In this document: positions 22,137 through 34,893 of the stretch, one piece after another
Position numbering within the stretch: the stretch's first letter is position 1
Layout: each line of letters starts with the position of its first letter
Assembly: GCF_020921035.1 (NCBI RefSeq)
Contig: NC_063157.1
Coordinates: 4,956,501 to 5,020,500 of the forward strand
DNA from: Rhodamnia argentea
Lineage: Eukaryota; Streptophyta; Magnoliopsida; Myrtales; Myrtaceae
Reading direction: 5' to 3'
DNA: 64,000 bases
Notes under the pieces: generated by a model
What the model was told of the DNA's origin: nothing
Seen by the model: only the letters and a program-made list of their open reading frames with translations
The model's database searches: none
Position numbers and translations under genes: made by a program

Positions 22137-24692
22137 ATGGGTCGATTGGGAGAGAGGTTCGGGGCGCTGGTCAACAACAGATGGCTGGTGTTCGTGGCCG
22201 CAATGTGGATACAGTCGTGTGCGGGCATTGGGTACTTGTTCGGGAGCATATCGCCGGTGATAAAGAGCTCGCTGAGCTACAACCAGAGGCAGATTGCGAG
22301 GCTTGGTGTGGCGAAGGATCTCGGGGACAGTGTTGGGTTCTTGGCGGGGAGCTTGTGTGAGGTCTTGCCTATGTGGGGTGCTCTGCTCGTGGGTGCTCTT
22401 CAGAACTTTGTTGGGTATGGTTGGGTTTGGCTCGTCGTCACCGGCCGAGTTCCAACTCTGCCTTTGTGGGCCGTGAGTATTGATGATGAAACAGAAGCTA
22501 TAAGATTTTGTTTGTGTGTGTGTTTGGTGATGCATCTCTATAGGACTTGGCGAAATCTGTCCGTGCACATCCCTATAATTTGTTATGCTGATCGATATTT
22601 GAGGGAAATGAAGCTTGAGATGTTAATTGTGGAAGTAGAAGGTCATGTAGGACCTAGGAAATGTAGATCAGAACTCTTCTTTGCTATTTCTGTGATAATG
22701 GATTTAATTTTGCGAGGAGATGGATTTGGATGTTTGAGGAAGGTGGTGGAGCTGCATCATAACCTGACGAGTTTTGATTTTCTGCTGAAGTTTGGCAGTC
22801 CGAGTCCATGGCTTGGGCTGCAGCATTTGGAGCTCCAGATTTCACATTTCTTTGTTTATAGCTGTGACAAGTTAGAATATTTCAGCATATGCATCTCGTC
22901 GAACTAATTTAGTCCTCTGGCAACCGCTTTATTTTTTTTTTTGGTAATGAGTCTTAAGTTCTTATGCATCATTATAAGGTTAAGGTTGAGGTCCTAGGGC
23001 TGCAGGATTAGTCTTCTGCTGATTCCTTTCCTTTGCACTTATGACCCTATTTTCCTTTTTTCCTGTGTTTTGGCATGCTTGCGAGACAAAGTCAAGAGTA
23101 CTTATTGATGGAGCTCCTTCTGGTTTATGTAGATGTGCGCTCTTATTTTCATTGGAACCAATGGCGAGACCTACTTCAATACAGCAGCTCTGGTTTCCTG
23201 CGTGCAAAATTTCCCAAGAAGCCGGGGTCCTGTGGTGGGCATCCTGAAAGGCTTTGCTGGGCTTGGTGGTGCTATTTTGACACAAATTTATGCGGTGATC
23301 CATTCCCCCGATCATGCGAATCTCATATTCATGATTGCAGTTGGTCCGGCGATGGTCATAATTGCCCTGATGTTCATCGTCCGACCAGTCGGAGGTCATA
23401 GGCAAGTACGGCCATCTGATGGACTAAGTTTTACGTTTATCTATAGCGTATGCCTTCTATTGGCAGCATACTTAATGGGGGTCATGGTTGTGGAAGATCT
23501 AGTTGATTTGAATCAGAAAGTGATCGTGATTTTTACGGCGATTCTATTCATGCTGCTCCTGCTTCCGATCATGGTGCCGGTGTCATTGACTTTCTTCTTG
23601 GACTCAAGGGCACCACTTCAAGAACCTCTTCTGTCTGAGCCACAGAAACAAGAAGCAGCCAAATCTGAGCAGGATGGACATGAGGTTATATTCAGTGAAG
23701 TCGAAGATGAAAAGCCAAAGGAGGTGGACTTACTTCCGGCATCGGAAAGGCAAAAGCGAATAGCGCAGTTGCAGGTGAAATTATTCCAAGCCGCCGCCGA
23801 AGGTGCGGTGAGGGTGAAGAGGAGGAGGGGCCCACATAGAGGAGAGGACTTCACCCTGGCACAGGCTTTAATTAAGGCAGACTTTTGGCTCATCTTTTTC
23901 TCGCTTCTACTGGGTTCTGGTTCTGGACTGACGGTTATCGATAATCTGGGCCAGATGAGCCAATCTCTGGGGTACGATAACACGCATATATTTGTGTCCA
24001 TGATCAGCATTTGGAACTTCCTAGGCCGTGTTGGCGGAGGCTACTTTTCTGAAATCATTGTAAAGTAAGGAGCTAATTTTCTTTCCTCCGCAATGCTGAA
24101 TTTCTTACCGAAGAACCTCTGTTTAAGCATCGCTATTAAACATGATGTTGCCTTTTGCCCCAACAGGGATCGTGCTTATCCAAGGCCAGTGGCAATGGCT
24201 GTGGCGCAATTCATTATGGCTATCGGGCATGTTTTCTTTGCCATGGGATGGCCTGGGGCAATGTACATTGGTACCCTCTTGATTGGCCTTGGTTATGGAG
24301 CCCACTGGGCAATCATGCCTGCTGTGGCCTCGGAGTTGTTCGGACTGAAAAAATTTGGTGCTTTATACAACTTCCTTACTTTGGCTAACCCTGCCGGTTC
24401 ACTAGTCTTCTCCGGTGTAATTGCGAGCAGTATATACGATTACGAAGCAGAGAAGCAAGCGCATCATCATCATCATCAGCACCATCACCATCACCATCCG
24501 CGAAGCTGGGGGTTGATATTTTCAACCGTGCTCGCTGCGGATGAACCGCTGAAATGTGACGGTTCTATATGCTTTTTCCTGACGTCAATGATTATGTCAG
24601 GACTCTGCGTCATCGCGGTGGTCTTGAGCATGATCCTTGTCTACCGGACTAAAATTGTTTATGCGCATCTCTATGGAAAATCTCGTACCTGA
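22137..24692 (+). CDS. Nodulin-like / major facilitator transporter (NFD4-like)
   Basis: Three exons: 22137-22472, 23133-24064 and 24167-24692 (GT-AG; 1794 nt, 597 residues). The start opens with MGRLGERFGALVNNRWLVF. An N-terminal nodulin-like domain (about residues 10-250) contains helices including AGIGYLFGSISPVIK and CVQNFPRSRGPVVGILKGFAGL. A cytosolic acidic/basic loop separates it from the C-terminal MFS half (LLLGSGSGLTVIDNLGQM, WNFLGRVGGGYFSE, GLGYGAHWAIMPAVASELFGLKKFGALYNF). About a dozen membrane helices are predicted by eye. Relatives such as Arabidopsis NFD4 and Medicago-type nodulin-like proteins have no settled substrate. A histidine run (HHHHHQHHHHHH) lies near residue 530, in an extra-membrane loop. 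Its 3' end faces the peroxidase gene. Confidence 0.94.
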
Positions 24693-25275
24693 ATTATATG
24701 ATGGGGTCAGAGCTGTGTTCATCCCTTAGGAAGTGATGTTAAGAGACTTGATTGTTCAGCTGGTAATGCCGTCGGACCATGCTTCTCTTGTAGCGCTGCA
24801 TTATGCAGAAATGCTGGTGAACTCTCCCTCGCTCTTGTATCGTCAGCCTAATTTAGAGAGAGGTTTTGGTAGACACGTGCCGTAGAAGATTGATGTATAT
24901 GTATGATTTTTGGGTTGCGAGTTGCGACAAGTGTGCTGTATCCCTGCTCTTTACTTTGCCATGAATTGAGAAGTGGTTCTTCTCTTTGTTGTCATCATGG
25001 TGCACATGACCTTTTACTGTATCTGCTTCTATGAATGGTTAAGTATCAGTTCCTTGATGGCTTCAATTGTTGTAAAAGGATGATTATTGCATCGAAAAAA
25101 ACTTCTGAGAGTTGGTTTACTTGAATGGTATGACTTGACAGACGACGATTTCAATTGATAAGATACTCCGATACAAAACAAATGGGGCGGTAGTAGCGGT
25201 ACTGTTTATTTCACAGGTCAGAACCGCACACTGCTTATTGATTCCATGTCTAGACCTTCAAGGCGTGCCTGTATG
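24693..25275. other. Convergent 3' regions of transporter and peroxidase
   Basis: This non-coding stretch between two stop codons on opposite strands presumably holds both 3'UTRs. No further element is seen. Confidence 0.5.
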
Positions 25276-27174
25276 TCACGAATTGAAAGCTGTACAATCT
25301 CTTCTTATCTCTCCTTGGCTTCCTGTCTTGGCACCCACTCTCCCGAGCTTCCTCATGGCAGTGGCAAAGGCCTGGTTGAAGTTGCCCGGGTTGTTGGCAA
25401 AGTCCTGCACAGTAGGTTTGGACGCCGAATCGGCGATGAGCGACTCGTCCGAAGTGAACAGGCCCATGCCTTGGACCAGATTCTTGTAGTACATGTTGTC
25501 GAACGTCTGCGGAGTCACGGGGTCCATGTCGATCGCTATTTGTGGGTCCACATTTTGGGGGCAAGCTTGCTTCAGCTGCACAGCGTAGGTAGAGTTGAGA
25601 GTAGGGTCCACCGGAGATGACGAGGAGAATGAGTAGAGACGGTTGGCGAAGCGGTTGCAGTGGGAGAAGCCGACGGTGTGAGCACCCGAGAGGGCGATCA
25701 TGTCAGATTGTGTGAGGCCGTTTCTGGAGAAAATCGTGTTGAGCTGGTCGAGATCGAAGTTCGGTTCCGGTAACTTCCCGGCCACTAGAGATGCTTTAGA
25801 GATGAGACCATCACGACGTCCGAGCTCTACGTTGAATGATGGACCTCCGGCCTGAGATTTTCGAACAAATGAGGAAACGTTAGCCTCGAAAGATGATAGC
25901 CATCTGACTCGACATTGAGCTGCAAGGGTGAACTGTCCATGGAGGGGATTCTTGCTTACCAGGACGACTACGTCTCGAGCAGCAATGGCTAAGATGTCGG
26001 CGCACGACACGATGCCGGGGCAAGTCGCTTCGACAGCTTGCTTTGCCTTGATGACAGTGTCAAACCCGTCTCCGGCTAGAGACAGATTATCCGGAGCGTC
26101 CTTCTCAGCATCCCCGTTAGGCGATGTGATCAGAATCGAACCATCGCATCCCTGAAAAAACATTGAAATTTACTAGCCGAAACCATGATTGAATGAAAAT
26201 TGGGATCAGGTGTTTCTTATCAAAAGCAATCCTGAATCAAAATTCATGCCTCCCGGAACATATTAAAGCACAAGATCGGACCCTGAAAACCAAGTTCGCT
26301 AAACGGATTAATGGTTTCTAACCCTTTTTTATCTTCTCCTAATTTAAGGCTTAAGATTGAGCCAATGTGAACGCGATTGTCAATCCATGCGATTTGAGTC
26401 CATTTTCCTTTTAATTGTTCTTGTAATGACTTGTGCAACTAGTGATGTAGTTATTTGCCGCCGGGACATTTTTAATTATGCTGTCGTCACGATTAATTTT
26501 GACAAATTGTGATTGATTAATTCAAAAGGCGTGGTTGGGGTGGCTGGAAAATGTCTCAGTTGACCCTGAAATGATTGAAAACGTCAAACATGTGTTCGAA
26601 AGTCACTTTCTGGTTACGTATGCTTCCTATACGAAATTAACATAACTTGTATGACCTTAGGATAGAACCTGCCCAACGTTAGAACTCGGCTCAGCTCCGG
26701 CTAAGAACGAGCGACAATTTTGACCGATTAAATAAACTTGGACAATGTTGTGGAAGAAATAGTAAAAATAATAATCTGTTTATTTTTTAATTCCCTTTTT
26801 AAGAAAAATATTCATGAAGGTATTCGAAAAAGAAATTAGCATGATTTAAGCCTGGACGAATATCCGAAAGATATCGGAAGTGAGAGTTTCGTCAAATGGA
26901 TTGGCCGGCGGAAACATGATTAAAATGGATGCATGCATGGATGAAAAGGATTTACCTCAATAAAGCAATCGTGGAAGAAGAGGCGGAGCGTGGCGGGAAA
27001 GGTGACGAAGGTCTGCCCGAACTTGGTGGTCACCACCTGCTTCACAATGCTCTCGACGTTCGGGCAGGTTCCGCCATAGAAGTCCTCCGCCAGTTGCGCT
27101 CTCCCCACCTCCAGCACCGCCGCAAAAACCATCACCGCCCAAAAACCAAGCTTCCTCTCCATAACCCTCCCCAT
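25276..27174 (-). CDS. Class III secretory peroxidase (PER51/PER55-like)
   Basis: Exons 27174-26956, 26151-25960 and 25851-25276 total 987 nt, 328 residues. A signal peptide (about residues 1-26) precedes the mature start [15 protein letters not shown]. Distal haem residues are Arg64 and His68 in LRLFFHDCF, and the proximal His195 is in [12 protein letters not shown]. The conserved [21 protein letters not shown] and the terminal GEIRRDC are present. It acts in the cell wall or vacuole on phenolics with hydrogen peroxide. The start at 27174 was chosen because it gives a normal signal peptide; the open frame extends upstream to 27288, and Met at 27162 is another option. The second intron (25852-25959) is 108 bp with no stop, so retention would keep frame. 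Only two introns are present; many relatives have three. Confidence 0.95.
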
Positions 27175-30162
27175 GTCCTTCCCCTCTAGTTTGCAAATTC
27201 TTCCCTCACCAACCACCGAAGAAGCAGCTTGTCTTCTTTCTCTGCAGCCTCTCTCTTCTCGACCCAACAAGACGACTTCTTCCCGCACATTTATATGACT
27301 CTGAGGATGCTGGGTGTGCGGGCGTGCGTGTCTGCCATGAACGAGTCGCTCTCTTGGTACTCGGTCTAGACATTACTTGGCATGTTGTTTGAAATTTAAA
27401 TGGTCAGGAACCTTCCTCAGCCTCATGTTCACTCAGATTTAGTCTAAATATTGATTTTTTTTACCCGACTTATAAGAATTCGTCTCTTGCTTAATTTTAT
27501 GCAAGCAGCATCAGCCTCTATCTCATCGGTTTTATATGCTAGATGAGTTGAACTGTCTCTATTCAAGGGTTTGTATAGTTGTGGCACACGGAAAGCTATG
27601 GGCGGGGCCGGTTTGCCATCTCGTGTACCGTTGGAGAAACTCTTAATATGCGATCATTGTTTCGCTTCGCTCGCCCGTCTTAAGCGTTTTGAAATAGCCT
27701 ACCCAACAGACGCGGACACAACTCGTGAATGCTAGAGCATCCATCTTATGAGGTGTAATTTTTAGCTTTTACCACTGTTGAAATCGTAAAATTTTGCATA
27801 ATTTTCCGAGCTTTAGATCATCGAAATGTCTAAATGACAATATTCTTGAAGTCGGATCTTCTTCTCTTTTCTTTTGAAGCTTTCAGAGAATAAAATGAAA
27901 TGTATACTCCCATGGAAAATTCTCGCCAGCTAACCAATTCCCCATTTATAGACGCAACCCCAAGCAACTCTTTCTATCTAGTAAATTAAAACTTAAGAGT
28001 CGTAAAAAGCAGCTTCGAAACTTCTAAAAATGACCTTGAAAATCAACCTAACTAACCCGTCTGTCATTCGAATTGAACACTTGAGTTCTAAAAATTTTAG
28101 AGTTTTCAAACCCGGATCTTGAGCGAGGAAAATCTTGGCATTACCGATTTGGGTTAACCTAATTTCCCCGTCTTGAATGTCCTTTCAACATGTTCATAGT
28201 CCTTTTCTTGGTTATAAATGTAAGGGTTGGTCCATTTATATTGCACATGATGATGCAAGCGCCTCCTTTTCAATTGAAATTCAGCTCCAAGGCGAGAGAG
28301 GGACACAACAGAGGACAGAAACCCAGGAGATAGAGATAGAAAATGAAATCGACATCAGGGGAAAAGACGTTCCTTGATTAATTGCTTGGATTCATGGAAA
28401 TTAAAAAATAATAATTAGCAAATTGTTCAGGACAAGCAAGGGGAAGAAGCAATCGAAACAGCATATTCCTCCTCCTCCTTGCTTATCTCGAGCGAGAAGA
28501 GACCCAGATTTGGTGCATGAAATTATAGAAGCTGAGGCAACCTCGCAAGCCGCACGTACTAAATTAAGTACGAGGTTGTGTTGGATACACCTTCGATTGA
28601 GCAAAGCAATCTTTCTCGCGCCCCCGGCCTGCACAGCATCGAAATCATGTCCATGGATGCTGTGATGCGGTACGAAACCGAATACAGGGGAGAACAGTCG
28701 AGTGTTATAAGGTGAAATATCGCTGGAATGTGTGCCTCGTGACCGCTAGAATATGGATCTCGTGACGGAGCCGGTGAAAGCCTTTAACCGTCGAGCGACA
28801 GCAGGCGAGGGTCCGGCAAAAGTTCCCTACGAATAATCTTTCACTATCATTTGTGAACCTTTTGAATATAGAGTTAGTAAAGCAAATTTATAAACGTCTC
28901 TCTCTTTTTTTCTCTTTGCCCCATTATAAGCCGAATTTTTATAATTTCCGTGCATTTTAAATGTTGTCCCTAGTGCGATCATCCTCCAGGTCAGTTATTG
29001 TTCTTGATTAGAAAAAAAATAAAATTAAGTCATTATTACAAGACATCTTCTTTTTAATTCTGGGATCACGAAACTTCGAATCTAAGTCAATCACGCAGAC
29101 GTTCCACTGCCCAACTTTGCCAAACAATATGTGGAACGTTGTGATTGGGGGAAGTTCTCACCTGCCTTGAAATCCAATTAACCAATTCGTCTGACTTTTC
29201 AGTTAGATAGTTTCTACTTAGGGCAAGGGTTGACCATGATGCGAACATTCAGCCAATTAGCAGGTCCAAGAGAATTTGCTTGCCAAAGTGTTCTTGAAAG
29301 GTTATACTAACCATCCACCAAGTACTCGGCTTTTGTCATAGTTGATGCCACATGACTATGCCTGAGCTTCTTTGATTTGTGCACGTAAGCTTAGCCTGCT
29401 CAGCTTTTTTCATTCACTGTCTTCTTGATTAGGTATAGAGAGTACTGTGAGCAGGTCTTCATTGGCAAGTGAAGATGATAGCTGCCGACCAAAGGGGCGA
29501 TGCAAGTGAGAAGAACCCGCACCGACCATCGGCCGGCAGAAAAGAGAGAGAAAGAAAGGAAGGGATTTCTTCTTTTCTTCGCACATGATTCTTCCTTCTC
29601 ATGTTCCATGAACGGCAAGAAAACGGGCAAAGATCCGCGCTGTGAACAAACGGTCAACAGATTGAAATACCCTTTTAAGGACAGCTGTCAGCAGTTACAT
29701 GACATTTACAATTCACTGTTGTTCTTCACTTACACCAGCAACACTAATTTGTTGCTTCCATCTCCCTGTACAATCGAGGCCTCTCCTCTCTACACGTGAT
29801 CAGGACCCCTGATGCCCCCAATGTGCATTAGGAAACTATACATACCGTCAGTCAAGATGCACGGATCAAGCAGAGCTAGCAATGAGATCCTGCTCGCTAC
29901 CCGCAGCTTCGAAATCGTCTTCAGCCACCATCCAGGGCAATTTAGGTCCCTAAGATTATTTCACAACACTGAAGCATCAGAGAATTGGAGTACGCCCAAG
30001 AAGCGGCGAGCTCACAGCATGCTTGACGGTCACTTTCTATTTGGCAACTGAGCTAGCTTGGCTAGAACTTTGTTGTCATGTCACATTGAACAGAAATATG
30101 CTTACTATTTACCCATTTTTTTCCACTTTCTCTGTGCAGAAGATTTAAGCTACAGCTAAAGG
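27175..30162. other. Intergenic stretch between peroxidase and YrdC-like gene
   Basis: The peroxidase promoter should lie at 27.2-27.8 kb and the YrdC-like 3'UTR near 29.9-30.16 kb. Short ORFs (such as 28177-28377, 28423-28665 and 29500-29799 plus) carry no motif I recognise. No transposon ends were found. Confidence 0.4.
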
Positions 30163-33100
30163 TTACAGAGAAGAGAAGTCGCCCGATGTCTCGGGGTAGA
30201 AATCATAAGCTATCACACAAGCAATCGCTTAAGAGATCGTTCTTTCCAAACTCTTTTGTGATGATATATATGCACATACAGACCCAAAATGATGCTCATA
30301 GCAGCCTACCTTCCCTTGCCGTAGGATTTTCGGGTAATGTCCCATCATATCAACCACAGTAGATGGGTCAGCCACTCTAATGCCTCCATCAACCACAAAG
30401 TCAAGGCCCTAGTTACGCATGCAATACGGGACAAAAGAAAAAGAACACACAAAACATCAGTTTTGTCTCTATTGATCCCACAGATAGATGACTAATGCAT
30501 GTGCCAAAAATTTGAGATTAATCTCTTTTTCTACAATCTAAGCAAATGCGAACAAAATAATGAATCAAAATGCAGATTTTCGAGGATTTCCATGGACAAG
30601 GAGTTAAAGAGCTGGATCTTAGGACAAACATTTAAGGAGAGGATGCACGAAAAATTCTTTGAGACCTTCTCATTTTCTGCCCAATCTGTTCAAATTCTTT
30701 GGTTCATAACCCATAAGCTGGACAAGGGATCAAAGCTAAGAAGAAGCACCTCATCGAAGTAATTGCTCTAAAAACAGTCGATATTAGAACGGTCTATCTC
30801 TAGCAGAAACTCGTACATTTGTTTAATGCGATGGCATTGCTAAAGTTCAGTTCTGTGTGCCAAAGTTTTGTGATGAACAAACAAAATCAATCTCAAATAG
30901 TCAGCAAGATCCAACTTACTAGAGCGAAGACATACCTCTGGTCCATAACTATCAGCTATGACAACTGGATCTATCATCCACTCATCATCCTTTGGCCCTT
31001 TGACACTAGAAAGCAGGACAATCAGTATGATCATCTGAATTTGCTTGGGTATGCTTGGCATCCAAAGCATGATAAATACATCACGAACAGACGCCAAAAA
31101 AAAAATCCAACCTGGTCGAAATTAAGGGTGAATCCATCCTCTCTAATATAGCTTGACATATGGCATCATCAGGAATTCGGACGCCAACACTTTTCCTATG
31201 AGCATATTTGGCAGCTGTAGTCCCATACCTAGTGCATTGTTTTGGCAACTCTTTGCTTGCAGTTAAAATGAAAGTATACTGCAAATGGAGAAACTTCTTA
31301 ACTGAGTTGGGAACCGAAAACTTCATATTACAATGTCTGACAGATCTGTTTTCCCAGGGGCATCCTAAAGACTTGCAGCGCAGTAAATCAAGCACATCAC
31401 ATACATCTCGGAGGCCACAGCAACAAGCAACCATCCAGAATACAAAAGAAATGTTAGATTTCATAGTGATATTCCCATACCATGCGCAAAACAAAGGAAC
31501 TCGACGGCCAGCAGTTGATGCATTTATGTTGTTTAACTTGTTACCAAGGGTTTCTTTCAAGGAGATCCACAGGCTGAAGCAAATTAAATGATAATGTACA
31601 ATCAAGTGTTCAGGTTCCCCAGTCTTTTCCGCATTGTGTGAAATACATTGATTTGACAAGCTGCCAGCACGAACCTTGGCTTCCTCAAGGAGAAACAACA
31701 TTTTAATGTGAGAAACTTACAGGGCCAGGTAAGCAATGTTTCACAGCTCGAAATATATTTGTATGTCCTTGACCATCACCACGAGGGAATCCCGTTGTGT
31801 ATGTATCTATGTCACGGAAGGAGCGGCACAATATACTAAGAGGCTGCACAATCACATGTAATAGCAAGAAGCATTAATCATACAAAAGATGATGTGATCG
31901 AACAATCTTGCTACAGAGGTGTTCTAGATGGAAGACTGATTCTGATCTGCATGACTTTCTTAGATAATCACTTTGCTATTTCATGGACATGACATGGTAT
32001 TCTCAGGCCCACGATATTATTCGGTCATACTGAACTGACAAAAGAGAACCAGAAATATTCCATACCTTGGAATCAGCTATGTCTTTGATTCTGTAATCAT
32101 AAAGAACATAAAACAACTTTTATAAAGACAAGGAAGTAAATTACATTAAAACGATCTTCTACTAATTGACAAGAACATGCCAATACCTCCTAAGTCTTTC
32201 AATTGCTGAATGGCTCTTCAAGTTGCAAACTATGGCATATCTAGTAATACGAGAAACATTCAGTAAGCTTTTCATAGTTAATTATCTCACACATACAGGA
32301 GCCTCATGCACAAGGAACGGTAAATTGACAAATAATCACAAGTGAAAGTTCAGTTATTAAGTCTGGGTTGAAACAGTCATTGTACACTGTTTTACATTCA
32401 TCTTAATTGCAGAGGCAATACAGAAACTCCAATTTATAGGCTTTTCCATTATGAGCATTGCGGAAAACAACCTCTAACCAACAAAAGTAGTAAGAAAACA
32501 ATAGGACTTAGCCAGGTGCATTGTGATGGAACAAGTCGAGGAACCATTTCAAATTGGACAAGAATAATCAAATGTGAGAAAAGAAGAAAAAAATTTAATT
32601 TAAAATCTAGACCAACAACATAATACTGACAGAGTCCTATGCAGAAAAAAATAGCATGTCTGTCTACATATTATCAACAGGAATCCTTTGGGACCTACCC
32701 TAATAAACAGAAATCATCATAATTTGGAGGACCACACTAGAGAAATTAATTGCTAATCAGAATAATATAGAAAATATATCTAAAATAAAGAGGAAAAACT
32801 TGACTGAGGGTAACTAAGAGTCATTTCCAAAGTAGCAGCCATCATCAAAGTGACTATTTGATAAGATTTAGCATTCCAGTAGCGTTCCAGAGATGGAAAG
32901 AGAAGGATGGTGAAATAAAATGAGGACATGAGTTTGAGCATGAAACATATAGGAGAATTGGGTAACAGTCCACCATAGTCGAATTCAGCTGAGAAAGTAA
33001 ATTCACAAAGAGGGTTCTCCCTTTATGATTATGTCCATGAAACAAAAGTGTCAAACACTATCCAACGAACAATTTGCTTAATTAATGCGAGCGATGAGGA

Positions 33101-33850
33101 GCAGGATTATAGGATACACAACACATCTAGCTGCATGTAAACGAAATGTATCGACACATCAAACTAAAGGGAAAAACCAGTCTTTACTAGTACCAGACGG
33201 AGATCCAAATGAAAGGTTCCTATCAGAAAATTGCGAAAAAGGAAAACACCCAACATCGGATTAAAAGCAGAGAGGGCGAGCATACATTGTGTCCGTAGGA
33301 ATCACCCCAACAGCTCCTTCTTTCAGAAGATCAACCACAGGATCCAGTTTCCAACTGTCTCCTCCTAAGGGTTCAACTTCAACATACAGCAACCCACCCT
33401 CCTACAATAGTTAACCCCATATGATAAAATTATGCAGTGCCAATGCAATGTTATAGACATTCTTAATAGCCTTCAATCAGAATCAATCTTTCATTCTCAA
33501 GTAACACTCGGGGAAGAAACCAAAAGAGCTGAGACCATATCAATCGATAAGACAAACTCCTTCGACTTCGCCTCATCTAATTTATGTAAGAGTGGAGGTC
33601 CGAAAGAAGAGAGAAAGAGTTATAATATCACCTTGGTGAAGCGAGGAGTGGCGTACTTGAGGCGCTTGGGGCATCTCTTCACTGCAAGAGCCACGACTCT
33701 GAAGCGTCTCGCCGGCATGAAAGAGGAGACGGAGAAGAAGCGGCTCCGATTAGGAGCGCTGACATTTTCCGGCACCGAGCGGGAATTCAGGAAAGATAAA
33801 GCTCCGCATCGATCGCCATGAAAATTCTTCACTTGCGGTTGGACTGCCAT
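30163..33850 (-). CDS. YrdC/Sua5-domain protein, threonylcarbamoyl-AMP synthase-like, organelle-targeted
   Basis: Minus-strand exons: 33850-33632, 33401-33286, 32240-32187, 32090-32066, 31843-31721, 31278-31112, 31005-30936 and 30408-30310. All have GT-AG borders and matching phases, and give 218 codons. A candidate last exon is 30189-30163 (9 codons, ending TAA), giving 226 residues; reading through the last donor instead adds about 28 codons before a stop. Residues 1-70 are basic and Ser/Arg-rich, like a plastid or mitochondrial transit peptide. YrdC signatures follow: IPTDTIYA near 107-114, KPLSILCRSF, a PGPYTFIL segment, and RIPDD. The family makes threonylcarbamoyl-AMP for the t6A37 modification of ANN-decoding tRNAs. 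The 25-nt fourth exon is notably small. The product is short and lacks the extra C-terminal Sua5 domain. Confidence 0.88.
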
Positions 33851-34029
33851 TCTGGGGAGAGAGAGAGAGAGAGAGAGAGCGGAGGGAGATGAAAGATTGT
33901 CGCTTTGCAACAAGCCGTTAAGCGCCTAGGGCGATGTCGTTTTGGAGCCGATGTTGCCTGCGCTCTTCGGCGGGGACGTTTCTGGAAAGTCTTGGTTTGT
34001 GTTTGATTCGACAAGTTGCTGACGTAAAC

Positions 34030-34330
34030 TTCACGATCCTAAAACTCAAAAGTATAATTGAATTCTATAATTTTTAAAAAATTTATAACTCAATTTAAAA
34101 AATTATCACTAAAATATAATTGAGTCCTAAAATTTTTAAAAAGTATAATTAAATCCTAAAATTTATTGAATTAATACAATCAAATCTTTCCGTTAATTGC
34201 ATTTTTTGAAAGTTTTATGACTCAATTACATTTTTGTAATAAGTTTTAGGAATATGTTATACTTTTTAAAAATTTTAGGACTCGATTACACTTTTCAAAA
34301 ATTTTAAAACTCAATTGCACTTTTGTGATA
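34030..34330. mobile_element. Small AT-rich fold-back MITE
   Basis: The left arm repeats AAGTATAATTGAATTC/AATTGAGTCCTAAAATTTTT and the right arm carries the complement (AAAATTTTAGGACTCGATTACACTTTTC). It is about 300 bp, non-coding, and just upstream of the YrdC-like gene. The exact ends and target duplication are unclear. Confidence 0.6.
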
Positions 34331-34481
34331 GCTATTGAGTCTAGATCATGGACGGCTTGGTGGTTAGGTTTTTCTAGATTAGCTTAAAAAAGGGAAACTA
34401 AGACGTGGTGGGACGGGTAGTACTTCTCCCTTCGGTCATAATAAAGTTTCTTCCATGTAATTAAATTGGTTAAATTAGAGG

Positions 34482-34893
34482 GATATAATTAGGGGTGTCA
34501 ATGGGCCGGGTCGGGCCGAGTCTCAGCCAGGCCCGAGACGGCTCGAAATTGAACAATGCCAAGCTCGACCCGACCCGAACCCTCTTTGGGCCGGGTCGGG
34601 TCGGGTTGGTTTCTTTTTTTTTTTTTCTTTTTTTGAATCAAAATCACTTGAAATGTCCATCGAATGAAAAGAATATAAAAAATAAAAAATGGAAATAAGA
34701 TAAATTAAAAAGAAAACATGGGTGAAAAAAAAAACCTAAATCGGGCCGAGCCGACCCAAGCCGACCTAGCTCGATCCTAACAGTATCAAACCGGCCTGAA
34801 AGGCCCAAAAATTATGGTGATTTTTGGGCTCGGACGGGTTGGGTCGAGCGAGGTCGAGCCGACGCGGGCCTTTTTGACACCCCTAGATATAAT
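34482..34893. mobile_element. hAT MITE with exact 8-bp target duplication
   Basis: The element is 34490-34885 (396 bp), starting TAGGGGTGTCAA and ending TTGACACCCCTA, perfect 12-bp inverted ends. Identical GATATAAT flanks it at 34482-34489 and 34886-34893. Subterminal GGGCCGGGTCGGG-type repeats surround an A/T-rich core. There is no coding capacity. Confidence 0.93.

Noticed and set aside
21969..22568. 199-codon minus-strand ORF
   Set aside because: It is antisense to exon 1 of the MFS transporter and its composition reflects the opposite coding frame.
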